Shown: piece after piece, positions 15,603 through 22,701 of the stretch | Layout: every line of letters starts with the position of its first letter | Numbering within the stretch: the stretch's first letter is position 1 | Source: CAYRQP01 sp964426545 | Lineage (GTDB): Bacteria > Fermentibacterota > Fermentibacteria > Fermentibacterales > JCC-6 | Length of the DNA stretch: 64,000 bases | Direction of reading: 5' to 3' | Assembly (NCBI GenBank): GCA_964426545.1 | Contig: CAYRQP010000004.1 | Span: forward strand, 62,001-126,000 | Notes under the pieces: model-generated | The model's input: only the letters and a program-made list of their open reading frames with translations | What the model was told of the DNA's origin: nothing | Database searches by the model: none | Position numbers and translations under genes: made by a program

Positions 15603-17243
15603 TTAACCGAGTATTGCCTCAAGATCTTCTTCAGGTGTAGTCGTGGGTTTAATATCGAACATGTCGACGAGAATTCCAATTGCAGCAGGCGTGAGGAATG
15701 CAGGAAGTGTCGGCCCGAGCCTGATGTCCTTGATTCCGAGATAGAGAAGCGTCAACAGAATTGTGACTGCCTTCTGCTCGTACCAGCTCAGTATCATTGA
15801 TAGCGGAAGGTCGTTGACGTCGCACTCAAAAGCACCCGCAAGTGCAACTGCAATCTGAATTGCAGAGAATGCATCATTGCACTGTCCGACATCGAGTAGA
15901 CGGGGAATGCCCCCAATGTCACTAAACTCCATTTTGTTGAAACGGAACTTACCGCAGGCAAGAGTCAGGATGACACAATCATTCGGAATCTGCTCTGCAA
16001 TTTCAGTGTAGTAATTTCTTCCCGGTTTTGCACCGTCGCATCCGCCGACAAGGAAGAAGTGCTTGATGTCACCATTCTTGACAGCATCGATAACTGCAGG
16101 AGCAACTGACATAACTGTATTTCGGGCGAAGCCGATTGTTATCTTCTGTTCGGGAGCGTCTTCTGTGAATCCTTCTGCCTTCAGAGCGGCTTCTATTACC
16201 GCTGAGTAATCATGGCCGTCTATATGGACTACCCCCGGATACTGCACGAGACCGGTTGTGAAAATTCTGTCATTATAGGAATCGAGAGGTTTCTGGATAC
16301 AGTTAGTCGTCATGAGGATTGCACCCGGGAAGGCATCGAATTCCTTCTTCTGGTCCTGCCAGGCTCCACCGTAATTACCTGCAAGATGTGCATATTTCTT
16401 AAGTCCCGGATAAGCAAGGGTTGGCAGCATTTCACAGTGAGTGTAAATGTTGATACCTTTACCTTCAGTCTGCTTTAGTAGTTCTTCGAGGTCTTTCAGG
16501 TCATGCCCGGAAACAACGATTGCCTTGCCCTTGATAGGGGTGACAAGAACTTCGGTCGGTTCGGGATGTCCATAGGTAGTAGTATTTGCGGAATCAAGCA
16601 GTTCCATGACAGCGAGATTCTTTTCACCGACCTTGAGAGCCATTCCGAGAAGATCTTCGAGAGAATTTGTCCGTGTAAGGAAATCCATCGCTTCATGGAA
16701 AAAGGCGAATAAATCCTCATCCTCATAACCAAGTATCAAGGCATGGTCGAGATATGCCGCAGAGCCTTTCAAACCATAGGTAATAAGTTCTTCAAGTCCT
16801 GCGATGTCTTTTCCAAGACTATCCATTTTGGTCGAGATTGAGACTTTCTTAACTGCATCTCCAGTACAGTTCTCACAGGCGGGAAGTTCCCATACAGCAG
16901 GACCGTCGAGTTCATCCGGCGTGATTCCCTTATTGATGCATACACTAAGATAAGCGTCCTTTGTATTGTTACGGACTTCCACACCGGCCTTAACCATGTT
17001 CCAGATATCGGAAGAATCGAAATTCACATTTGTGACAGTTGTGAAAAGTGCTTCGACTACGAAACGGTCAGCCTTATTGTTTATAACGCCGAGTTGCCGT
17101 GCCCTGTGTGCCCACATCGATACACCTTTTGCCGTATAGATAAGCAAATCCTGCATCTCCGCGGTTTTGGGGTCTTTGCCGCACACACCGAACTTATCGC
17201 ATCCGGTGCCTTTGGCGGTTTGTTCGCATTGGTAACAGTACAT
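15603..17243 (-). CDS. hcp: Hydroxylamine reductase / hybrid cluster protein
   Basis: 546 residues, normal length for class I Hcp. The N-terminal cluster ligands are Cys3, Cys6, Cys15 and Cys21 (C-x2-C-x8-C-x5-C), the spacing of the [4Fe-4S] anaerobe type. Later cysteines for the hybrid cluster lie in THCEMLP, TTNCIQ, GGCDGAKPGRNYY and LTLACGKFRFN, and the glutamate ligand in GVEVRNN/PEPTEV regions is plausible. Hcp reduces nitric oxide to nitrous oxide, or hydroxylamine, in the cytoplasm. SD AAAGGAG. It is divergent from the Rrf2 regulator and ferredoxin-like gene, which probably control it and supply electrons. Confidence 0.95.
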   Translation of the reverse strand: MYCYQCEQTAKGTGCDKFGVCGKDPKTAEMQDLLIYTAKGVSMWAHRARQLGVINNKADRFVVEALFTTVTNVNFDSSDIWNMVKAGVEVRNNTKDAYLSVCINKGITPDELDGPAVWELPACENCTGDAVKKVSISTKMDSLGKDIAGLEELITYGLKGSAAYLDHALILGYEDEDLFAFFHEAMDFLTRTNSLEDLLGMALKVGEKNLAVMELLDSANTTTYGHPEPTEVLVTPIKGKAIVVSGHDLKDLEELLKQTEGKGINIYTHCEMLPTLAYPGLKKYAHLAGNYGGAWQDQKKEFDAFPGAILMTTNCIQKPLDSYNDRIFTTGLVQYPGVVHIDGHDYSAVIEAALKAEGFTEDAPEQKITIGFARNTVMSVAPAVIDAVKNGDIKHFFLVGGCDGAKPGRNYYTEIAEQIPNDCVILTLACGKFRFNKMEFSDIGGIPRLLDVGQCNDAFSAIQIAVALAGAFECDVNDLPLSMILSWYEQKAVTILLTLLYLGIKDIRLGPTLPAFLTPAAIGILVDMFDIKPTTTPEEDLEAILG

Positions 17244-17300
17244 CTGTCTCCTTTCGTTTAGGTTATTTCACCTTCATTAGAACCGGTTAATTAAATTGGA

Positions 17301-17340
17301 ACAACAGTGCTAATTATAAATATCTAAATACTGTTGTCAA
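17301..17340 (-). promoter_or_regulatory. hcp promoter with overlapping inverted repeat
   Basis: On the reverse strand TTGACA (17340-17335) and TATAAT (17318-17313) are separated by 16 bp. An 8-bp inverted repeat (ACAACAGT 17301-17308, ACTGTTGT 17330-17337) brackets the -10 and overlaps the -35, so it is a good candidate operator. The consensus match is strong. Confidence 0.7.
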
Positions 17341-17378
17341 GGGTCTAAGATGCAGAATACAAATCTATACCAAAGGTC

Positions 17379-17410
17379 TTGACAATGTGGTACTGATATA
17401 CTAATATATC
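17379..17410 (+). promoter_or_regulatory. Promoter and operator of the Rrf2-ferredoxin operon
   Basis: TTGACA (17379-17384), 17-bp spacer, TAATAT (17402-17407). The palindrome GATATA-CTAA-TATATC (17395-17410) covers the -10 and would block RNA polymerase if bound, consistent with autorepression by the Rrf2 protein. An AAGATGCA half-site, resembling NsrR sites, occurs at 17347-17354 between the two promoters. Confidence 0.7.
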
Positions 17411-17428
17411 CATATTGAAAGGAATCTC

Positions 17429-17857
17429 ATGACTTCACCGATAAATATACCACAATCAGTATACCTTGCAGTGCACGCTCTTGCAAAACTTGCTACTGCT
17501 GATGCTAACCCGATAGCGCTGCGCAATCTTCTTCTGAGACCGGGATCCGCTGACCATCTATCGAAGGTTCTTCAAAAACTCGTTCATACAGGTATGCTGA
17601 AATCCAAACTCGGGAGGGGCGGGGGATTTTCACTTGCAGTGAATCCGTCTGACATACGACTGATGGATATATGGATAGCACTCGAAGGTACGTTCGAGTC
17701 AGCAGTATGTCCATATACCGATACTGTATGCGACCTTCCTGATTGCCTTCTGGGTTCTATAGAAGAAGAAACATCGGAAATAATAAGAAACTATCTGTCC
17801 GAAAAAACTGTAGCGGAGTTGGGAAACATCCTGATAAGGAGAAGATGCAATGAGTAA
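17429..17857 (+). CDS. Rrf2-family iron-sulfur transcription regulator
   Basis: 142 residues. Residues 1-75 are the winged helix of Rrf2 proteins (YLAVHALAKLA, then SADHLSKVLQKLVHTGMLKSKLGRGGGFSLA). Three cysteines lie in a C-x8-C-x4-C cluster (VCPYTDTVCDLPDCLLG, around residues 94-108) as in NsrR/IscR, so the protein should hold a redox- or NO-sensitive Fe-S cluster. The SD is AAAGGA. It is divergent from hcp and overlaps the downstream ferredoxin-like gene by 8 bp. A NsrR- or HcpR-like role controlling Hcp is a strong inference from position. Confidence 0.88.
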   Translation: MTSPINIPQSVYLAVHALAKLATADANPIALRNLLLRPGSADHLSKVLQKLVHTGMLKSKLGRGGGFSLAVNPSDIRLMDIWIALEGTFESAVCPYTDTVCDLPDCLLGSIEEETSEIIRNYLSEKTVAELGNILIRRRCNE

Positions 17858-18578
17858 ACTAATGAGAAGAATCATCGTCATCGATGAAGACAAGTGCGAC
17901 GGCTGCGGTATATGTGCCGAAGCCTGTCACGAAGGAGCAATCCAGATTATCGACGGCAAGGCAAAACTCGTCAAGGAATCCTACTGTGACGGCTTGGGAG
18001 ATTGCATCGGACCCTGCCCGCAGGGTGCCATAACAATGGAAGAACGGGAAGCAGAAGCATATGACGAAGAAGCCGTGGCAGCCCATATAGAAGAAGAAAA
18101 GAAACAGGAACCGCTTGTATGCGGCTGTCCGGGAACAGCACTCAGGTCGATAGAGCGCGATACTCCCTGCTGTGAACCGGAGGAGAATGATGCCCCGGCA
18201 TCAACATCAGAACTTGCATCCTGGCCTGTGCAGATTACACTCGTACCTCCTTCGGCTCCGTTCCTCATGGGAGCAGACCTGCTTATTGCTGCCGATTGCG
18301 TACCATTTGCATTTGCAGATTTCCACAAAAAATTCGTGAAGGGGAGAATCCCCCTTGTTGGCTGCCCGAAACTGGATGATGCTCAATACTACAAAGATAA
18401 ATTCACGGAGATGTTCAGGGTGAATGACTTTAAATCGGTAACCGTTGTCTATATGGAGGTTCCCTGCTGTGGCGGACTGCCGCGAATCGTTCAGATGGCA
18501 ATGCAGGAAGCCGGCAAGAGTTTCCTCCTGAAACTAGTCCTCCTCGGTATCCGTGGCGACATCCTGCAGGAAAGTTGA
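17850..18578 (+). CDS. 4Fe-4S ferredoxin-type protein, probable Hcp electron donor
   Basis: 242 residues. Two tandem [4Fe-4S] motifs sit at the N-terminus (CDGCGICAEAC from residue 15, then CDGLGDCIGPCPQG). A second cysteine-rich part (VCGCPGTALRS, DTPCCEPEE) and a late MEVPCCGGLPR may hold further metal. The C-terminal half (about 110-240) is a globular domain resembling CoB-CoM-type cysteine-rich iron-sulfur proteins found next to Hcp in anaerobes. Overlaps rrf2, so co-expressed. I infer it passes electrons to Hcp; this is not shown by sequence alone. Confidence 0.8.
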   Translation: MSKLMRRIIVIDEDKCDGCGICAEACHEGAIQIIDGKAKLVKESYCDGLGDCIGPCPQGAITMEEREAEAYDEEAVAAHIEEEKKQEPLVCGCPGTALRSIERDTPCCEPEENDAPASTSELASWPVQITLVPPSAPFLMGADLLIAADCVPFAFADFHKKFVKGRIPLVGCPKLDDAQYYKDKFTEMFRVNDFKSVTVVYMEVPCCGGLPRIVQMAMQEAGKSFLLKLVLLGIRGDILQES

Positions 18579-18581
18579 TAA

Positions 18582-18622
18582 AAGTATCCAGGATACTTAA
18601 TCTACCGGTAGGTAAGTCGTGT
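18582..18622. repeat. Palindromic intergenic repeat, TAAGTATCC type
   Basis: AAGTATCC-A-GGATACTT (18582-18598) is a perfect 8-bp palindrome, followed by a conserved flank (ACCGGTAGGTAAGT). The right arm plus flank recurs at 21151-21180. No T-tract follows. Confidence 0.65.
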
Positions 18623-18631
18623 CATTTCAGG

Positions 18632-19021
18632 TTAGAGAGTTTTCAATCCTATATGTTCAGCCATTATATCAAAATCTGAATCACAGTGGAGAAGCAGGTG
18701 TTCATTTTCGGAACAGTAAGTGCCTATTAGAACATCGATTGTCTTTCGGACAGTGATTCCTTTGGACCTGAGCAGCCGATAGTTGCTTGCTGACTTTTCT
18801 GCAATGTCAAAGCCAACCATATTCAACTTTGGCAGGCCCAAAAGAAGTGACGAAACCTGCTTTCGATTACGGGTAGACCGGATTCCCTGCATGATTTCAC
18901 AATATATGAGATCCCCGATTCCTACAAGATGGCGTTCGAGAGAGAGATCAACCTTGTTTACTGTGTCGGAAATACCATCATTGAAATACTCAATCCAGGC
19001 TGAAGTATCAATAATGACCAT
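18632..19021 (-). CDS. vapC: VapC-type PIN-domain toxin
   Basis: 129 residues. PIN RNase fold with acidic residues at VIIDTSAW (Asp5), YCEIMQGI (Glu), KTIDVLIG (Asp) and HCDSDFDIMA (Asp). VapC toxins cleave tRNA or rRNA loops when released from VapB. Its SD (AAGGG) lies inside the vapB end, and the two genes are separated by 1 bp. Confidence 0.9.
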   Translation of the reverse strand: MVIIDTSAWIEYFNDGISDTVNKVDLSLERHLVGIGDLIYCEIMQGIRSTRNRKQVSSLLLGLPKLNMVGFDIAEKSASNYRLLRSKGITVRKTIDVLIGTYCSENEHLLLHCDSDFDIMAEHIGLKTL

Positions 19022-19022
19022 T

Positions 19023-19214
19023 TCAGTCCCTTCTCATTTCCTCAAGGTCACCTTCCCAGTCGATTTTACCCTTTGATTTGCGAAGTTTTCTCTGATTGCA
19101 GATTTGCACAAGAAGCCGCAATGCCATATCAACAGTATCTTTTTTAGTAGTGCATCCGCTTGAACGAAGAGCCTGATTCATAAGATTGTCATCTATAACA
19201 ATATTGGTTCGCAT
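19023..19214 (-). CDS. vapB: VapB-type antitoxin
   Basis: 63 residues starting at the ATG at 19214 (GGAG upstream); the longer frame begins inside the operator and has no ribosome site. The N-terminal MRTNIVIDDNLMNQALRSSG is a DNA-binding motif common to DUF2191-like/RHH-type VapB, and the acidic C-terminus (IDWEGDLEEMRRD) should neutralise VapC. Likely represses its own promoter via the 17-bp palindrome just upstream. Confidence 0.88.
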   Translation of the reverse strand: MRTNIVIDDNLMNQALRSSGCTTKKDTVDMALRLLVQICNQRKLRKSKGKIDWEGDLEEMRRD

Positions 19215-19230
19215 TATACAACTCCGTCGT

Positions 19231-19247
19231 GTGTATAGACTATACAC
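19231..19247. promoter_or_regulatory. vapBC operator
   Basis: GTGTATAG-A-CTATACAC is a perfect 17-bp palindrome with an 8-bp arm, immediately upstream of the vapB ribosome-binding site. Its position is typical of toxin-antitoxin autoregulation. Confidence 0.75.
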
Positions 19248-19557
19248 ATTAATGTAAACAAAGTCAATAGATAAGTGTACAGGACACTTAATTTCAGAGT
19301 TTAGAACTCATTTCCCAACATGACAACAGTTCGAAATCCCTCCACTACAGAGTGCCAATTCAAGAACTGCTTTCTGGTCAATCCGGGAACGAGGTTCGAA
19401 CAGGACTAAGAAGACTTCACAGATAGCATTACTTCATTGACTGGACTTACCGTAATGCGTATCATTACTTAGTTGTTCCGGGAGTGAACGAACCTGTTGC
19501 AGAGCCACACAAGTGACACTTTGGGTCAAATCATGCGGACCATCTAGGGAGTTTCAG
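19248..19557. other. Intergenic region with a possible gene remnant
   Basis: No intact gene. One frame (about 19422-19505) reads HYFIDWTYRNAYHYLVVPGVNEP, reminiscent of the end of a fibronectin-type III domain in an exported protein, but stops occur on both sides. The palindrome at 19272-19290 is in this stretch. Confidence 0.35.
19272..19290. repeat. Palindromic intergenic repeat, TAAGTGT...ACACTTA
   Basis: TAAGTGT (19272-19278) and ACACTTA (19284-19290) with a 5-base loop ACAGG. It resembles the elements at 18582 and 25522 in outline (TAAGT followed by a C/G-rich centre and ACTTA). Confidence 0.5.
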
Positions 19558-20139
19558 ATGCGTATTCCTTTGATTACACTGGCTTTACTGCTCAACCTTT
19601 CCGTTGTAGCCGACGAAGTCTACACTTACGACTTCCAGTCGCTGCCGGAAGGATGGACGGCCGATCCGGAGTGGAGCTTTGGCTCCACCGGGGCTGAAGC
19701 GACGGTGAGTGCATGGGGAGGACCACCTTCAAGTAACTCGGCGTATCTCGAGTCCGACATGCAACCAATCGTCCTGCCTCCGGGAACGGACTCAGTCCGA
19801 GTTCAGGTCGAGCAGGACCATTCCCTCTCCGGTTACTTCACCACTGGCGAGGCGTACGCCTCGGTGATGGCCACCGCCTACAAGAACGGAGATTATTACA
19901 TCGTCTTCTCAGCCTCCGAGAGCTGGGGTTTCCCGGACCACCCGTCGGACGGCTTCTCATCAATCACCTTTCCAGCCAGCGAGGGTGATCTTCTGACCTT
20001 CCGGTTCATGACCTCGGCCTCTGCCTTCGGTGGGTCAGCGACCGCCATGTTTCACGTTTACTCACTTTCGGTGACCGCATACGGGCCGACCTCACTCTCA
20101 CATTCCACCTGGGCAACCATCAAGGCCGCTTATCCCTAG
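19558..20139 (+). CDS. Exported protein with C-terminal STWATIK motif
   Basis: 193 residues from the ATG at 19558, chosen for its GGGAG ribosome site 6 nt away. Residues 1-19 are a signal peptide (MRIPLITLALLLNLSVVA). The mature part looks like a jelly-roll/concanavalin-like beta sandwich (YTYDFQSLPEGWTADPEWSFG opening, then FHVYSLSVTAYG). The last residues are TSLSHSTWATIKAAYP, which matches the end of the 27052 protein. The gene is clearly richer in G+C than its neighbours, suggesting later arrival. Function unknown; carbohydrate binding is a guess from the fold. Confidence 0.65.
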   Translation: MRIPLITLALLLNLSVVADEVYTYDFQSLPEGWTADPEWSFGSTGAEATVSAWGGPPSSNSAYLESDMQPIVLPPGTDSVRVQVEQDHSLSGYFTTGEAYASVMATAYKNGDYYIVFSASESWGFPDHPSDGFSSITFPASEGDLLTFRFMTSASAFGGSATAMFHVYSLSVTAYGPTSLSHSTWATIKAAYP

Positions 20140-20300
20140 TAATTCCACCTGTGGATGGTGGAGGACAGCAACACCCGATCTCAGAATTTGGAATTCACTC
20201 CCTGTATTGATTGCAGCTTGAAGTGCGTCATCGACCCATCACAAAGTGAATGCACTCATCATAGAGGGTTTGCATGTATTGAAATCCTGAGAAGATTCTT

Positions 20301-20984
20301 CTACTCAGGGATTTCCAGCATGTATACTTTCTGGTAACCACGGGCAGGATTCCCTGAATACGCAAGCACTCCTCCGGACTGGATAATAACGTTCCAATAT
20401 TTGCCCTCTGAGGGATCAACAGGAAACGTAACAATCCTTAATAGTTCTCCTGAGTTATCATATACATCGAAAGTCGGAATCTGCTCGATGCCCCGCCGTA
20501 CCCAGATGTTGCCATCATTGTCTATCCCAAGACCGCTTATCATCGGATAGAAGGGATCCGGTGAGCAGCTCTGGTCACCCGCCCCGAGGCTGGCTAACCT
20601 GGCCTTCATGAATTCCGTTTCCTCTTCCAGCTCTTCGGGTGTCATTTCAACGGATTCGATATCGCTTCGTACAAGTTCGAATACCTGCTCTCCATTGGAA
20701 CTGTAACCCTGAACTCTATATTCGGTGCTTGATCTTGAAGCGAAGTATACAGTTTCGTAGTCAGCCACTGCAACGCTGTATGCGTCGAATACGTTTTCGA
20801 ACAGCGGAGCTGCGTTGGTGGGGGTAAACTCGAAACTCTGCTCCGCAAGAACAACATCAGGCTCATTGTCCCCCGGCAGATAAATGCCCAGAGTTACGTC
20901 CGCCATGAGTCTGTCATCCTCCGGCATCATCTGAAAATGAACAGCGAACGCATCTCCTTTTTCGGAAGATACTTCTAGGCACTG
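20301..20984 (-). pseudogene. 5'-truncated six-bladed beta-propeller protein
   Basis: The frame is open from 20984 (stop TGA at 20987-20985) to 20301. Only internal ATGs (20930) exist, and codons before them already encode domain sequence (EKGDAFAVHFQMMPEDD). It has NHL/TolB-like propeller strands (ISGLGIDNDGNIWVRRG, PTFDVYDNSGELLRIV) but only about half the ~380 residues expected, and no signal peptide. I read it as an amino-terminally truncated gene of an exported propeller protein. Confidence 0.55.
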
Positions 20985-21063
20985 TCAATAAGGGATTGCC
21001 GGACACAATAGTCATCTTTCTTAGTAAGTTTCAAGAGAATATTGACAATTTTCGTTTTTTCAT

Positions 21064-21077
21064 TGCATCCGGATGCA
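21064..21077. repeat. 14-bp perfect palindrome
   Basis: TGCATCCGGATGCA lies in the gap between the truncated propeller gene and the repeat at 21151; possible protein-binding site, no evidence for which. Confidence 0.35.
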
Positions 21078-21150
21078 TACTCAACAAACAGACCCCGAGC
21101 TGTATATTGATATTCAAACGCAATATTGCCGTTTGAATCGTCACTTCGCC

Positions 21151-21180
21151 CCAGGATACTTAACTTAACGGTTGGTAAGT
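21151..21180. repeat. Intergenic repeat copy, half palindrome plus conserved flank
   Basis: CCAGGATACTTAA followed by ACGGTTGGTAAGT matches 18588-18616 with few mismatches. The left palindrome arm is degraded here. It sits directly downstream of the RCC1 gene. Confidence 0.6.
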
Positions 21181-21186
21181 GGCAGA

Positions 21187-22602
21187 TTAATTCAGCAGGA
21201 TGATTCTGCGAATTACAGTGTTTCCACCCGAGTATAGTTTGGCGAAGTAGATTCCGGGAGGATTTTCTCCTGTGTTCCAGCGGAGAGTCTCTTCCGGTTG
21301 CCAGTCTTCAACGTCCACTGTTTCTACAACCCGTCCGGTAATATCCATTATCTGAATATCCACTGCATTATTCGATGTTGTACCGCTATACATAAAGGAA
21401 ATAACACCAAACCCCGGATTAGGATAAGCCGTCAGGATAAGATTCCCGGAAGAAGAAGTTCCGCCGAATTCTTCAATTCCCAGTTCCCCACCGAGAACAA
21501 GAACATGCCATGTGCAGGATACAGCGCTGCAGGTTGTAAGTTCTGTCTGAAACGGTTCGGGGTAGTTTACTGTCAGGCTGTCTCCGCTTCCGATGCCGCC
21601 CATGTAGTTCCAGCCCCAGGTGTATACATTTCCACCGGTATCGAGAGCAATGCCAAGATGACTTCCTGCATCGATTGCGACTATGTCCGTAAGGTTGTGA
21701 ACCTGAACCGGTTCCCACCTGTCCGTGTATGTACCGTCTCCGAGTTCCCCCGCAAGGTTTTTACCCCAAGCCCAGACTATTCCATTGGCATCAAGAGCGT
21801 ATGAAATATCAAATCCTGCTGAAATTGAAACTACATTCGTAAGGGTGGGAACTTGAACAGGTTCCAGCCGCGGGGACGTATCTCCGAGTCCGAGCTCTCC
21901 GTAATCATTGGAGCCCCAAGCCCAGACTGTCGAGTCGGCAAGAAGTGCCATAGAATGGTCGAATCCGGATGACACTGCAACCGCATCGGTGATAAGATGC
22001 GTCTGTACCGGTTCGTTGTCCGTATTGATTGTACCGTCGCCGTACTGGCCGTCACCATTGTTACCCCACGCCCAGACGGTTCCGTCTGATTTGAGGGCAA
22101 GGGATGTACAGTAGAAGGAAGAAATTGCTGTGATATCGGAAATCAAATGAGTTTGAACCGGTTCCCATCGGTTAAGGGGAGTTCCGTCACCCAATTGGTA
22201 CATGGCGTTTCGTCCCCATGCCCAGACTGTTCCATCGTCCCTTAAAGCAAGGGAATGATATGAGCCGGCGGCAATTGCCATCACCCCATAGATGTCGTGT
22301 GTCTGAACAGGGATCAGTTTTTGTGTATTCGTGCTGTCTCCGAGCTGCCCCGAAGAATTCAATCCCCATGCCCAGACGGTACCATCGCCCTGCAGAGCGA
22401 GAGAGTGGAATTCTCCGGCAGTCACATCATTAATATCATAGAAGTTCCATATGAGTTCGGGAGACCAGTTGGTTGCAGTTGTGCTGTCTCCGAGTTGACC
22501 AAAATCATTGCGTCCCCATGACCATCCGAAATCAGTACCGGCTGACGAAACTCCAGTTATCAGACAAGCGATGGCAAAAACAAGTAACAATCTGTACTTC
22601 AT
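21187..22602 (-). CDS. RCC1-repeat exported protein with T9SS-type tail
   Basis: 471 residues from the ATG at 22602 (AGGAGG 6 nt before it; earlier ATGs have no room for it). Signal peptide 1-21. Residues 22-385 carry seven RCC1-like repeats of about 50 residues (core VWAWGxNxxGQLGDGT), giving a seven-bladed propeller. The last 75 residues are a Por/T9SS sorting tail: LTAYPNPGFGVISF, then IMDITGRVVETV and GIYFAKLYSGGNTVIRRIILLN. Probably a secreted or surface-anchored binding protein. Strictly, RCC1 repeats only show a propeller; the partner is unknown. Confidence 0.85.
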   Translation of the reverse strand: MKYRLLLVFAIACLITGVSSAGTDFGWSWGRNDFGQLGDSTTATNWSPELIWNFYDINDVTAGEFHSLALQGDGTVWAWGLNSSGQLGDSTNTQKLIPVQTHDIYGVMAIAAGSYHSLALRDDGTVWAWGRNAMYQLGDGTPLNRWEPVQTHLISDITAISSFYCTSLALKSDGTVWAWGNNGDGQYGDGTINTDNEPVQTHLITDAVAVSSGFDHSMALLADSTVWAWGSNDYGELGLGDTSPRLEPVQVPTLTNVVSISAGFDISYALDANGIVWAWGKNLAGELGDGTYTDRWEPVQVHNLTDIVAIDAGSHLGIALDTGGNVYTWGWNYMGGIGSGDSLTVNYPEPFQTELTTCSAVSCTWHVLVLGGELGIEEFGGTSSSGNLILTAYPNPGFGVISFMYSGTTSNNAVDIQIMDITGRVVETVDVEDWQPEETLRWNTGENPPGIYFAKLYSGGNTVIRRIILLN

Positions 22603-22701
22603 GGGCATCCTCCTTATCATTATTGTTGTCGAGCTTAACTCGGTCGGGAACGGGAAACATGATTTATGTGCGTCACCTTAAGCAAATTGAGCCCGGTGGA
22701 T

